This document shows positions 14,967-25,100 of a DNA stretch of 49,072 nt, piece by piece. The stretch's first letter is position 1. Each line of letters starts with the position of its first letter. The stretch spans positions 1-49,072 of the forward strand of contig DYJA01000047.1 in assembly GCA_020723345.1 (NCBI GenBank), read 5' to 3'. Source of the stretch: Candidatus Aquidulcis sp. Lineage in GTDB: Bacteria; Chloroflexota; Anaerolineae; UBA4142. The translations under genes and the position numbers were made by a program. The notes beneath the pieces were generated by a model. It was not told the origin of the DNA and did no database searches. It saw nothing but the letters and a program-made list of their open reading frames with translations.

Positions 14967-16025
14967 ATGTTAACAAGGTTTTCGATTCCGCTTGTGCTCG
15001 CCATCCTGCTATTCGGTCTCGCGCTGACGCCGGCTTGCGGGACAAACAGCCCGCTCAACTTTTTTGCGACCGCGACGCCGACGGCAACCGCGACGCGCCC
15101 CCCGACGCCGATTCCGCCACCGACTGCAACCACGGCGCCTTCCGCGCGCACTGCGCCCAAGATCAGAGTCGTCGGCAACCTGGTCGCGGCAAACCAGGCG
15201 TCGCTCTCCTTTTCGACGACCGGACGCGTGAAGGAATTGCCGGTGCCGGAAGGCACACGCGTCAGAGCCGGTACGCTCCTCGCCGCGCTGGATACGGGCA
15301 TGCTGGAAACCCAACTGGCGCAAGCCAAAGCCGCGCTCGATCTGGCGACGGCGACATTCGCAAAGACGATGCAAGGTCCTACCACGGAAGATGTCGTCAT
15401 CGCGCGCGCGAATCTCGAACGCGCCAAGAGCGCGGTCGATCAAGCCCAGAGCGCGTACGACCGCATCGGCGGTCGTAGCAATCCGACGATCTCGACCACA
15501 TCGACTGCGCTCACTTTGCAGCAGGCGATCGCTTCCTATCAAGGCGCGATCGCACAGTACAACATCACCATCAAACGCCCGACGCAGGCGGAACGCGAAG
15601 CCGGACAAGCATCGCTCGCGCAAGCGCAAGCCGCGTACGAACTCGCTCGACAAAATTTGAACAATGCGCGCCTCATCGCGCCGTTCGACGGCACGGTCGT
15701 CTCCATCGTGCCCAAGATCGGCGAATCCGCGATCTCGAATACGCCCGCGCTCATCTTTGCCGATTTGACGCAAATGCAGGTCTTGATCAATGTCGACGAG
15801 TCGACCCTGGGAATCATTCAGGCAAATCAGACCGCGACGCTCACGATCGATGCGTTCCCGGATAAATCGTTCACCGGACGCGTCAAGAAAATCGGCTTGC
15901 TCGGTACGACGGCGACTAACATCGTCAGCGTCCCGGTGTGGATTGATATTGACAAGACGGAAACCCCGCTCTACCCAGGATTGAGCGCGACGGTGGAAAT
16001 TGTGGTAAGAACCATGAGGAACTGA
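14967..16025 (+). CDS. RND efflux adaptor (membrane fusion protein), lipoprotein
   Basis: HlyD/AcrA-like periplasmic-adaptor fold of 352 residues that would couple the RND transporter to the exterior. The signal peptide ends in LALTPAC, a lipobox, so the protein is lipid-anchored. A Thr/Pro linker follows, then a lipoyl half-motif (VKELPVPEGTRVRAGTLLAALD), an alpha-helical hairpin (about residues 115-230), the second lipoyl half and a beta-barrel. The frame is open from 14775, but the signal peptide and an AGGAG site fix the start at 14967. The last codons AGG AAC TGA are made of repeat words (16015-16088). Confidence 0.88.
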   Translation: MLTRFSIPLVLAILLFGLALTPACGTNSPLNFFATATPTATATRPPTPIPPPTATTAPSARTAPKIRVVGNLVAANQASLSFSTTGRVKELPVPEGTRVRAGTLLAALDTGMLETQLAQAKAALDLATATFAKTMQGPTTEDVVIARANLERAKSAVDQAQSAYDRIGGRSNPTISTTSTALTLQQAIASYQGAIAQYNITIKRPTQAEREAGQASLAQAQAAYELARQNLNNARLIAPFDGTVVSIVPKIGESAISNTPALIFADLTQMQVLINVDESTLGIIQANQTATLTIDAFPDKSFTGRVKKIGLLGTTATNIVSVPVWIDIDKTETPLYPGLSATVEIVVRTMRN

Positions 16026-16088
16026 ATCATAGGGAACAGAAAGAAATAAGGGAACTGAGGAAATTCCCTTCCGTCCCATCAGTTCCCT
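16015..16088. repeat. Word-repeat inverted element; carries the adaptor stop codon
   Basis: Plus-strand words of the GGGAACTGA/GGGAACAGA kind (16015-16063) face an inverted CAGTTCCCTT arm (16079-16088), with AAATTCCC in between. The TGA (16023-16025) of the upstream gene is in the first word. No T-run follows, so it is more likely a processing or stability hairpin than a terminator within the operon. Confidence 0.75.
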
Positions 16089-16112
16089 TGCTCTCGCGAA
16101 AGGAACGATTCT

Positions 16113-19100
16113 ATGAACCTCGCTAATCTTTCGATCAAACAACCGGTTTTCGTCACGATGATGATGGCGGTGTTCGTCGTCGTCGGCTATATGGGCTATC
16201 AGCGTTTGTCCGTGGACCTGTTTCCAGAAACCTCGAATCCGATGGTTTCGGTATCGACGACGTATTCTGGCGCGGGTCCTTCCGAAGTGCAACGCCAGAT
16301 CACCCAGCCGCTAGAAGACGCGCTCAGCACGTTGAACGGCGTCGTCAATATTCGCTCGACTTCGCGCGAAAACTCGTCCCAGATTAACGTCGAGTTCTCA
16401 CTCGAAACCGATATCAAAGCGGCGTTCGACGCGGTGCGCGAGCGCGTCGCGCGGGCGCAGCGCAGTTTGCCGAGCGGGGCGGACGCGCCGGTCGTTCAAC
16501 GGTTTGATTTTTCGTCGCAAGCCATTCTCACGTTCACCGTCGCGGACACATCGGGCAAGATGAAATCATGGGAACTGCGCAACCTGGTGGAAAATCAAAT
16601 CTTGCCGCGCGTCCAACGCGTTGATGGCGTCGCGGATGCGAGCGTTTCCGGCGGACAGCAACGCCAGATCGCAGTCGATCTAGATCTCGACGCGCTGCGC
16701 CTGCACCGTATTTCGCTTTCGCAAGTCTCTGCCGCAATTCGCGGCGAGAACCAGAGCGTGCCGAGCGGCAAGATCACGCAGGATGGCACCGATCTGCTTC
16801 TGCGAACGCCGGGCGAATTTACCTCGCTGGACGAGATTGGCAATTTGACGATCGCGTCCGCGCGCGGCGCCGCCTTGCGAATTAAAGACATTGCGACGAT
16901 CCGGGACACGACTGCCGAACCAACCTCGTACAACCGACTGAACGGCAAAGAAAGCGTCGCGGTGCAAATCCGCAAACAATCCGGCGCGAACACCGTCGGC
17001 GTCGCCGAAAACGCCAAAGCCGAAATCGCCAGAATCAGGCGCGATTTCACCAACTTGGACATCGTCATCTCGAACGATGACTCGGACTTTATCAAAAAGT
17101 CGGTTGAGGATTCGCTGGGCGATCTAGTGCTGGGCGGCATTTTCGCGTCGCTCGTCGTGTTGTTCTTTTTCCGCAATATCCGCAACACGCTCGTGACGAT
17201 TGCCGGTTTGCCGGTGATTATGATCGGGACTTTTGCGGCGATGACCGCGATGGGCTTGTCGCTGAACATGATGACGCTGCTCGCGCTGTCGCTCGCGGTC
17301 GGCTTGGTGTTGGACGACGCGATTGTCGTACGCGAAAATATTTTCCGTCACATGGAACGCGGCTTGCACCCCAAAGAAGCCGCCGCCAAAGGGACGAACG
17401 AAGTCGCGCTGTCGGTCGTCGCGATGACGCTCACTATCGTCTCCGTCTTTTTCCCGATCGCGTTCACGACCGGCGCGATTGGGCGTTTTTATCGCGAGTT
17501 CGGTCTCGCGGTCACCACCGCTGTGCTCATCTCGCTCTTTGAAGCATTCACGCTCGCGCCGATGCTTTCGGCGTACGCGTTCAAACAACAAAAACCCAGA
17601 GCCGGTCACGAAAAGGAAACGAGCGGCACGCATCTCGGCTGGCTCGACCGGGGTTACCGCCGCATCCTCCATTGGACGCTCGCGCACTCGCGGACGATGG
17701 TCGCCCTCACGCTCGCGATCTTCGCGCTCCTCGTTTACGTCGCGCCCCGGATGGAACTATCGTTTATGCCGCGCCTAGACAACGCGAACTTTCAGGTTGG
17801 CTTGACGCTGCCACCCGGCACGACGCTCGCCGTCACCGACGCGCAAGCGAAAAAGATCGAAGCCGCGCTCTTATCGATCGGAGGAATAGACAATATATTT
17901 GCAAGTGTTGGCGGCGGCAGTTCGCCCGAGCGCGCCAATTTTAACGGCAGGATGAAAGACCTGCAATCGCTACGACGCGTGGAACCCGAAGTCCGCGCGA
18001 AACTCGCGGGGATCCCAGGTTTGGGTTTCAATTTCCAAGGCGGCTTTGGCGGCGGCGGCACGACCGTGGATCGCCGCCCGATCCAGATCGTTCTGCTTTC
18101 GCCAGGTTCACCGGAGGATTTGGACCTGCTCGCGCAAGATGTGATCAAAGGCATGGCGGGCATTCCGGGTTTGGCGGATATCGATCGCAGCAACGAACCG
18201 GGCAAACCGGAATTACGCATCGTCGTGGATCGCAACCGCGCCGCGCCCTTGGGCTTGAGCACCTCCACGCTCGGCTCGACGATTCGCGGCTTGATCTCCG
18301 GCGAAACCGCATCCCGTTATCGCGAAGCGGGGAAAGAAGCCGATATCATCGTGCGTTTGAAAGCGGAAGACCGCTCGCGGCTCGACGACATTTTGTCGTT
18401 GACGATTCAGGGCTCGGGTGGGCAAGCCATCCCGCTGCGCAACGTCGCCCACATCGTCAGTAGTTCGGGACCTTCGGTCATCTCGCGCCAAAATCGCCAA
18501 ACGCAGATCACAATTGGCGCGAACACCGTGGGGCGTTCCCAAACCCAGGTCGTCGCCGATATGCGCGCGCGGATTCCTCAACTGAACTTGCCGCCCGATG
18601 TGACCGTGCGCTTTGGCGGACAGGTGCAGCAAACCGAATCGTCGATGAATACGCTGATCGGAACGCTGACGCTTTCCGTGATCTTCATGTACATGGTGCT
18701 CGCGTCGCAGTTCGGATCGTACACCCAGCCAATCGTGTTGATGCTGGCGCTGCCGCTCGCGATCATCGGCGCGTTTGGCGCGCTCTTGCTCACGCGCACC
18801 GGCGCGGACATGACGGCGGTGATCGGGTTGATTCTGTTGATGGGTCTCGCCGTCAAGAACTCGATCTTGCTCGTGGATTTTTCCAATCGGCTCCGCGCGC
18901 AAGGAATGAGCGCGCAAGAAGCGCTGCTCGTCGCGGGGCCGACGCGTCTGCGTCCGATCTTGATGACGACGATGTCGCTGATCCTGGGGATGACGCCGGT
19001 CGCGCTCGGCTTGGGCGCAGGCGGCAGTTTCCGCGCGCCGATGGCAATCGCGGTGATCGGCGGCTTGATCACCTCGACGCTGTTGACGCTCGTCGTCGTC

Positions 19101-19229
19101 CCGGTCTTTTACCTGCTGCTCGACGCGGCGCAGGAACGCGTGAAACAATTGGGACGCGCCAAGCAACCCGCGCCCGTGCCAGAAACTGCGCCAGCGGCGG
19201 AACCCGCGTCCGCGCCCATATCGGAATGA
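16113..19229 (+). CDS. RND-family efflux transporter (AcrB/HAE type), first module
   Basis: Inner-membrane proton-driven pump of 1038 residues, full length for the family, with twelve helices and two large external loops. The proton-relay aspartates are D401 and D402 (GLVLDDAIVVREN) and the helix-10 lysine is K915 (GLAVKNSILLVDF). The porter-domain signatures QRQITQPLEDALSTLNGV and FFRNIRNTLVTIAGLPVIM are clear. Substrate is unknown; the MarR regulator suggests drugs or toxic organics. It is flanked on both sides by adaptor genes, and its TGA overlaps the ribosome-binding site of the next one. No outer-membrane channel gene is nearby. Confidence 0.93.
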   Translation: MNLANLSIKQPVFVTMMMAVFVVVGYMGYQRLSVDLFPETSNPMVSVSTTYSGAGPSEVQRQITQPLEDALSTLNGVVNIRSTSRENSSQINVEFSLETDIKAAFDAVRERVARAQRSLPSGADAPVVQRFDFSSQAILTFTVADTSGKMKSWELRNLVENQILPRVQRVDGVADASVSGGQQRQIAVDLDLDALRLHRISLSQVSAAIRGENQSVPSGKITQDGTDLLLRTPGEFTSLDEIGNLTIASARGAALRIKDIATIRDTTAEPTSYNRLNGKESVAVQIRKQSGANTVGVAENAKAEIARIRRDFTNLDIVISNDDSDFIKKSVEDSLGDLVLGGIFASLVVLFFFRNIRNTLVTIAGLPVIMIGTFAAMTAMGLSLNMMTLLALSLAVGLVLDDAIVVRENIFRHMERGLHPKEAAAKGTNEVALSVVAMTLTIVSVFFPIAFTTGAIGRFYREFGLAVTTAVLISLFEAFTLAPMLSAYAFKQQKPRAGHEKETSGTHLGWLDRGYRRILHWTLAHSRTMVALTLAIFALLVYVAPRMELSFMPRLDNANFQVGLTLPPGTTLAVTDAQAKKIEAALLSIGGIDNIFASVGGGSSPERANFNGRMKDLQSLRRVEPEVRAKLAGIPGLGFNFQGGFGGGGTTVDRRPIQIVLLSPGSPEDLDLLAQDVIKGMAGIPGLADIDRSNEPGKPELRIVVDRNRAAPLGLSTSTLGSTIRGLISGETASRYREAGKEADIIVRLKAEDRSRLDDILSLTIQGSGGQAIPLRNVAHIVSSSGPSVISRQNRQTQITIGANTVGRSQTQVVADMRARIPQLNLPPDVTVRFGGQVQQTESSMNTLIGTLTLSVIFMYMVLASQFGSYTQPIVLMLALPLAIIGAFGALLLTRTGADMTAVIGLILLMGLAVKNSILLVDFSNRLRAQGMSAQEALLVAGPTRLRPILMTTMSLILGMTPVALGLGAGGSFRAPMAIAVIGGLITSTLLTLVVVPVFYLLLDAAQERVKQLGRAKQPAPVPETAPAAEPASAPISE

Positions 19230-19240
19230 AGGAGACATTG

Positions 19241-20335
19241 ATGCCCTCTCAAAACAAACTCGCTTTCATCGGGATCGTGATTCTTTTGCTCGGACACTTT
19301 TTCGTCGCTGGCTGTGGCGCAAATCAACCGGGTACCGCGTCGCCTGCCGCTGCTCCAAAAGAAGGTTCCGCACCCGCCGGGGCGCAGACGCCCTCGGGGA
19401 AACCCGGCGGCGCGCAACCGACGCGCGCGCTGGTCACGCCAACGCCGACGCGCGCGATCCAGATCGTCGTGACCAAAGCCAAAGTCGCCGGAAACATCGT
19501 CGCAGCGAATCAGGCGTCGCTCACTTTCGCGACCGGCGGTCGGCTTAAAGAATTACCGGTAGCGGAAGGGACGCGCGTACAAGCCGGCACCCTGCTCGCC
19601 GCGCTCGATACGTCCGTGCTCGAAGCGCAAGTCGCGCAAGCCAAAGCCGCGTTCGATCTCGCGACGGCAAACTGGAATAAAATTCAAGCGGGACCGTCGG
19701 CGGATGACATCGCGCTCGCCAAGTCGAATGTGGATCGCGCCAAGGCAGCGGTGGATCAGGCGCAAGCCGCGTACGACGCGATTGGCGGATTGCGGAATCC
19801 GCGTATCGCGATGACATCCCAAAGCACCACCTTGCAACAAGCCACACTCTCGTACCAAACTGCTGCCGCGCAATACAACCTCGCGGTGAACCATCCCACC
19901 GATTCGGAACGCGCGATTGGACTGGCGCAATTCGCGCAAGCCCAAGCCGCCTACGACACGGCAAAACAGAGTTTGAACAACGCGCGCATCGTCGCACCGT
20001 ACGGCGGGACGCTCGTTTCGATCACGCCCAAAATCGGCGAGTCGATCAACGCGAACTCGCCCGTGCTGCTCTTTGCCGATCTGACGCAGATGCAAGCGCT
20101 CGCCAACATCGACGAAACGACGCTCGCCAGCGTCAAGGTTGGGCAAACCGCAAATATTTACGTCGATGCAGCGCCGGACAAAGTGTTGACCGGACGCGTC
20201 AAGCGGATCGGTATGTACGCCACGTCGACTGGCAACATCGTGACCGTGCCGGTGTGGATCGACATTGACAAGACGGATGTCGCGCTTTCGCCCGGCTGGA
20301 GCGCAACAGTCGAAATTGCGACACGCACGAACTGA
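19241..20335 (+). CDS. RND efflux adaptor (membrane fusion protein), lipoprotein, second copy
   Basis: Paralog of the adaptor at 14967-16025, with the same order of domains: signal peptide with lipobox FFVAGC, Ala/Pro/Thr linker, lipoyl half (RLKELPVAEGTRVQAGTLLAALD), helical hairpin, second lipoyl half and barrel. The open frame begins at 19226, but the ATG at 19241 follows AAGGAG, which overlaps the RND stop codon, and gives a proper signal peptide. One pump with two adaptors suggests mixed adaptor rings or alternative partners (inference). Confidence 0.88.
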   Translation: MPSQNKLAFIGIVILLLGHFFVAGCGANQPGTASPAAAPKEGSAPAGAQTPSGKPGGAQPTRALVTPTPTRAIQIVVTKAKVAGNIVAANQASLTFATGGRLKELPVAEGTRVQAGTLLAALDTSVLEAQVAQAKAAFDLATANWNKIQAGPSADDIALAKSNVDRAKAAVDQAQAAYDAIGGLRNPRIAMTSQSTTLQQATLSYQTAAAQYNLAVNHPTDSERAIGLAQFAQAQAAYDTAKQSLNNARIVAPYGGTLVSITPKIGESINANSPVLLFADLTQMQALANIDETTLASVKVGQTANIYVDAAPDKVLTGRVKRIGMYATSTGNIVTVPVWIDIDKTDVALSPGWSATVEIATRTN

Positions 20336-20359
20336 AGGAAAGCAGAAAAATCCGAGAAT

Positions 20360-20418
20360 TTGACAAGCATCTCAAATTCAGTACAATTGTTCCGCAGTGG
20401 AAATATTCCATTGCGGAA
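20360..20418 (+). promoter_or_regulatory. Promoter and long dyad operator of the second MarR-RND module
   Basis: TTGACA (20360-20365), 16 bp, TACAAT (20382-20387). A 29-bp near-perfect dyad (20390-20418, outer arms TTCCGCA/TGCGGAA, inner TGGAAATATTCCA) lies across the expected transcription start. It contains two overlapping TGGAAAT-type half-sites like the operator at 14350, so the two regulators may cross-recognise the sites. Confidence 0.78.
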
Positions 20419-20423
20419 ATATT

Positions 20424-20963
20424 ATGCCAAACACTCACCTCCAACTTCAAGTCAGTCAAGTGAGTGAGATCCTGCGTGGATTCATCCGCTTGAAACCTCT
20501 TCTCGAAGAACCCCCGACCGCCAAGTCCTTGCGCGCGACGCGACATTTGAAGGCATTGCACGCGCAAACGGAAGCCGATCACATCGAAGTTTCCGGTCTT
20601 TTCTTTCGGTTGGGCGTTGTTCTTTACGAACACGATCAACCGATGACCATGGGTGAAATCGGTAAGGAGTTGGACATTCCACTCAGCACGGCGACGCGCA
20701 TGGTCGATTGGTTGGTCGCGCGCGATTTCGCCGAGCGGCTGCGCGATCCCAAAGACCGCCGCGTAGTTCGAGTCGGTATGACCCAAATGGGACGCGAAAC
20801 GTACCAAGAAGTCAATAACCTGATGGCGCAACGACTCGAACAGGTCTTGCGTTTGCTTACTCCCAAGGAACGTCGCCAGTGCATCTCTTTACTGCGCAAG
20901 ATCGCGCGCGGATTGGCAAAAAACCAGACACGGGCAAAAGCAGCAGAGACAAACCCGGTGTAA
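20424..20963 (+). CDS. MarR-family transcriptional regulator (second efflux module)
   Basis: Winged helix-turn-helix regulator of about 179 residues. MGEIGKELDIPLSTATRMVDWLVARDF forms the helix-turn-helix and DPKDRRVVRVGMT the wing. The open frame starts at an ATG at 20397 within the operator, but the Met at 20424 fits better, just past the dyad and matching the first regulator. The two regulators align closely around their DNA-recognition helices (PLSTATR in both), consistent with the shared half-site. It is cotranscribed with the adaptor and RND genes that follow. Confidence 0.88.
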   Translation: MPNTHLQLQVSQVSEILRGFIRLKPLLEEPPTAKSLRATRHLKALHAQTEADHIEVSGLFFRLGVVLYEHDQPMTMGEIGKELDIPLSTATRMVDWLVARDFAERLRDPKDRRVVRVGMTQMGRETYQEVNNLMAQRLEQVLRLLTPKERRQCISLLRKIARGLAKNQTRAKAAETNPV

Positions 20964-21050
20964 CCCGGTCGCTGGCGATACGTAGATACATTCGAAATCA
21001 TATATTAAGCCCCTTCAGAATCGAAAATGTAAACCTTCAAGGAGACCCGC

Positions 21051-22121
21051 ATGTGTGCCCGAAAGAAAACCACGTTTGTAATCGCTTTCGCCGTGCTCGT
21101 CATCGGTGTGACACTGATCGTCGGCTGCAGCGCCTCTCGTCCGACCGCGACGACGGCGAGCGCGACGACGACGCCCGTCGTCGTCGTTCGCCCCACTGAA
21201 TTGCCCCTACCGCCGACCCCGACGCTTGCCGCCGTGCGTGGTTCAGAGCGAACCGCTGTGAATGTGATCAAAGCGACCGGCAATCTGATCTCGGAGAATC
21301 AAGTCACGCTCTCGTTTCAAATTAGCGGACGCATCAAAGAAGTTTCCATCAAAGAAGGTGATCGGGTCAAAGCCGGCGCGATCCTTTCGACGCTCGACAC
21401 CGGTACGCTCGAAACCCAGGTCATGCAAGCCCAGGCGCTGTTCGATGCCGCGATAACAACTTTCGACAAAGTCAAAGCCGGCCCGACGGCAGATGATATC
21501 GCGCTCGCGCGGTCGAACCTGGATCGCGCCAAAGCCGCGGTCGATCAAGCGCAAGCCGCGTACGATCGCATCGGCGGCGCGACGGCGCCGTTCATCGCGA
21601 TGACGCCGCAATCGCTTGCGCTGCAACAAGCGACGAGCGCGTATCAAGGCGCGCTGGCGCAATACAATCTCACGGTGAAACATCCGACGGCATCCGAACT
21701 CGCCGCCGCCGCCGCCCAAGTCGCGCAAGCGCAACTCGCGCTCGATTCAGCCAAACAAACGCTCGTCAACGCAAAATTGATCGCCCCGATTAGCGGCACC
21801 GTCTTGTCGATCACCGCCAAAGCCGGGGAATCGGCGAGTCCCGGTGCGCCCATGGCGGTCGTCGCCGATCTTTCGAAAATGCAAGCGCTGGTTAATCTCG
21901 ACGAGACGTCGCTTGCATCGGTCAAGGTCGGGCAACCGGTCGCGTTGACGCTGGATGTACTCAACGGAAAACCGCTCACCGGCAAAGTCCGCAAGATCGG
22001 CTTGCTGGCGACATCGGCGACGGGCGTCGTCAGCGTGCCCGTTACCATCGACATCGATCCAACGGATGGGCTGATCTATCCCGGCTTGAGCGCGACGATC
22101 GAGTTTCTGACCAAGCCGTAA
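21051..22121 (+). CDS. RND efflux adaptor (membrane fusion protein), lipoprotein, third copy
   Basis: Protein of 356 residues with lipobox VTLIVGC, a Thr-rich linker, lipoyl half (RIKEVSIKEGDRVKAGAILSTLD), coiled-coil hairpin (QVMQAQALFDAAITTF onward), second lipoyl half and barrel. Preceded by AAGGAG. It belongs to the second module, between marR and the second RND gene. The family hairpin tip would normally dock on an outer-membrane channel, but no such gene is nearby. Confidence 0.88.
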   Translation: MCARKKTTFVIAFAVLVIGVTLIVGCSASRPTATTASATTTPVVVVRPTELPLPPTPTLAAVRGSERTAVNVIKATGNLISENQVTLSFQISGRIKEVSIKEGDRVKAGAILSTLDTGTLETQVMQAQALFDAAITTFDKVKAGPTADDIALARSNLDRAKAAVDQAQAAYDRIGGATAPFIAMTPQSLALQQATSAYQGALAQYNLTVKHPTASELAAAAAQVAQAQLALDSAKQTLVNAKLIAPISGTVLSITAKAGESASPGAPMAVVADLSKMQALVNLDETSLASVKVGQPVALTLDVLNGKPLTGKVRKIGLLATSATGVVSVPVTIDIDPTDGLIYPGLSATIEFLTKP

Positions 22122-22128
22122 CGAACGC

Positions 22129-22161
22129 AGACCTTCCAGGTTTTGGAAACCTGGAAGGTCT
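22129..22161. repeat. Palindrome of the AGACCTTCCAGGTTT family inside the efflux operon
   Basis: 33-bp inverted repeat with the same arms as the element at 2087-2120. Here no T-run follows. It starts 8 bases after the adaptor TAA and ends before the RND ribosome-binding site, so it may attenuate or stabilise the transcript between adaptor and pump. Confidence 0.88.
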
Positions 22162-22187
22162 CAGACTACCAACGAAAGGACGCTCGA

Positions 22188-25100
22188 ATGAATATCGTGA
22201 ACTTGTCGATCCGTCAGCCGGTGTTTATCGCGATGCTGATGCTCGCGCTGATCGTCGTCGGCTTTATTGGCTATTCGCAAATGCCGGTCAACTTGATCCC
22301 GGACATGAACATTCCGTACGTCCTCGTGACGACGGTTTATCCCGGCGCCAGTCCCCAGGAGGTCCAGCGTGAAGTGAGCGAACGCCTGGAGGAAGCGCTC
22401 AGTACACTCAACGGCGTCAAGAATGTCACTTCGAATTCGAGCGAGAATGTCTCGACGATTTTCGTCGAATACGAAATTTCATTTTCCGCCGTGCGCGCCG
22501 CCGAAGATGTCCGCGAAAAAGTTGCGGCGGTGCGTGGTCAATTTCCAACCGATGTGCAAGACCCGGTCATCCAACGCATCGATCCGGGGGCGGCGCCCAT
22601 CCTTACGTTTGCGGTCGTCGATCAAGCGGGCAAAATGCCGCCCGATGAACTGCGCCGCCTCGTCGAAGACAAACTCAAACCGCGCCTCAATCGCGTCAGC
22701 GGCGTCGCCGACATCAACATCACCGGCGGTTTGGTGCGTCAAATTCAGATCAATCTCAATCTCGACGAAATGCGCGTGCGCCGCATCGCGCCGCAGCAGG
22801 TCGTCGCCGCGATACAAACGGAAAACCTGAATCTGCCGGGCGGTCGCATCACCGACAGCGGCACCGACATCCTCGTGCGTACACCCGGCACCTTTCAGCG
22901 CGTCGCCGAAATCGGCGATGTCATCGTCGCCAATCCGCGCGGCGTGCCGGTGTACCTCAAAGATGTCGCGATGGTGAAAGACAGCTTTGCCGAAGTCGTG
23001 AATTACAGCCGGCTCAATGGCAAGGACACGGTTGCGGTTTCGATCATCAAGCAGTCGGGCACGAACACCGTGCGCGTCGCCGACGACGTCAAGCAAGAAT
23101 TGACGCGCATCAAAAAAGATTTTCCCGAGCTCAACTTGACCATGGCGAACGATCAATCCGAGTTCGTCAAGAGTTCGGTCGAAGATTCGATCACAGATTT
23201 GATCCTGGGCGGCGTATTTGCCGCGCTCGTCGTGCTCTTTTTCTTCCGCGATCTGCGCAACACCATCGTCACCGTCATCGGCTTGCCGGTCATCATGATC
23301 GGCACGTTCGCCGCGATGAATGCGATCGGGCTGACCTTGAACATGATCACGCTGATGGCGTTGGCGCTCGCGGTGGGCTTGGTGATCGACGATGCGATTG
23401 TCGTGCGCGAGAATATTTTCCGCCACATGGAGCGCGGCGAAATGCCGAAAGACGCCGCGCGCAATGGCACGAACGAAGTTTCGCTCGCGGTCATGGCGAT
23501 GACGTTCACCGTCCTCTCGGTGTTTTTGCCGGTCGCGTTCACGCGCGGCATCATCGGCATTTTCTTCCGCGAGTTCGGGTTGAGCATCGCATTCGCCGTA
23601 GCGATCTCACTGATCGAGGCATTCACCCTCGCGCCTATGCTTTCGGCGTACTTTTTCAAACAGATGAAACCCAAGCCGGGGCACGCACACGACGAAGGCG
23701 CCGCCGCGAGTCTGGGCTGGCTCGACCGGATCTATCGGCGGATCCTCGCGTGGGCGCTGCGTCACAAGATCGTGACGTCGCTCATTGCCGTGCTCGTGTT
23801 CTTGGCAATCTTCGGGCTGTCGACTTTGGTCGAGATGGCATTCATGCCGAATTTCGACAGTGACACCTTCACCGCGCGTTTGCAACTCAAGCCCGGCACG
23901 CCGTTAGCGCAAACCGATGCGCTGGCGCGACAGATCGAGACGAGTCTGAAAGAATTGCCGAATGTGGAAGATGTCTTTGCAAGTGTGGGAAGCACGAGCG
24001 CGCCCGAAGTCGCGAACTTTACGATCAAGATGCACGAAAGCGGCTTGCTCGGCAAAGCCGAACCGGAAATTCGCCGGCGTTTTGCGAATGTGCCCGGACT
24101 CACCTTCAGTTTCTCCGACTCGTTCGGCGAAGGCGGCGGCGGCGTGACCTCGCGACCCATCTTGCTGAATGTGCGATCGAGCGGCTCACTGGAAGAACTA
24201 GACCAAGCCGCGCTCATGGCGCAGAACGCGATCGCCGATGTGCCGGGTCTCGTCGATCTGGATCGCACCACGCGACCGGGCAAGCCGGAAATGCACATCG
24301 CCGTCGATCGACAGCGCGCCTCGCGCGTGGGATTGAACACGGCGACGGTGGGCGCAACGGTGCGCACGCTCGTCAACGGTCAAACCGCGTCGCGCTATCG
24401 CGAGAGCGGACGCGAAGCCGATATCGTCGTGCGACTGCGTCCCGAAGACCGCTCGCGCCTCGACGACATCCTATCGCTGACGATTCCATCGGCGACGGGA
24501 CAGCAAGTGCCGCTGCGCAACGTCGCGACCGTTTCGTCCAGCACGGGGCCCACATCGATCCGGCGCGTCAATCGTCAACCCGAAGTCGTCGTCGGCTCGA
24601 ACTTTGTTGGACGAACCCAAGGCGCGGTCATGGAAGACGTCCGCGCGCGCGTAGACAAGTTGATACTGCCGGCCGGCGTGACCGTTGCGTTCGGCGGTGA
24701 AGCCGAAATGATGGAAGAGTCGTTCTCCTCGCTCTTGTTCTCGATGATTCTCTCCATCATCTTTGTCTACATGGTCCTCGCGTCGCAGTTCGGTTCGTTC
24801 ACACAGCCGGTCGTGTTGATGCTCGCGCTGCCGCTGTCGTTCATCGGCGCGTTTCTCGCGTTGCTCGTCACGCATTTTGCGTTCGACATGATGGCGATGA
24901 TCGGACTCATTTTGCTGATGGGCTTGGTCACCAAGAACTCGATTCTGCTGGTGGACTTTGCGAATCGCTTGCGCGATCGCGGCATGAGTCGCGACGAAGC
25001 GCTGCTCACCGCCGGACCGATTCGACTGCGTCCGATCTTGATGACGACGATGGCGCTCATCCTGGGTATGTTGCCCGTGGCATTGGGCATCGGCGCGGGT

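Noticed and set aside
15009-19238. Other long antisense frames opposite the efflux genes (for example 15009-16292 and 18213-19238)
   Set aside because: Low-complexity Arg/His/Asp-rich translations that mirror adaptor and RND genes; shadows of real coding strands.
22143-22187. Upstream ATG start for the second RND pump
   Set aside because: It would translate the palindrome (METWKV). The ATG at 22188 has a good ribosome-binding site and the family's normal N-terminus.
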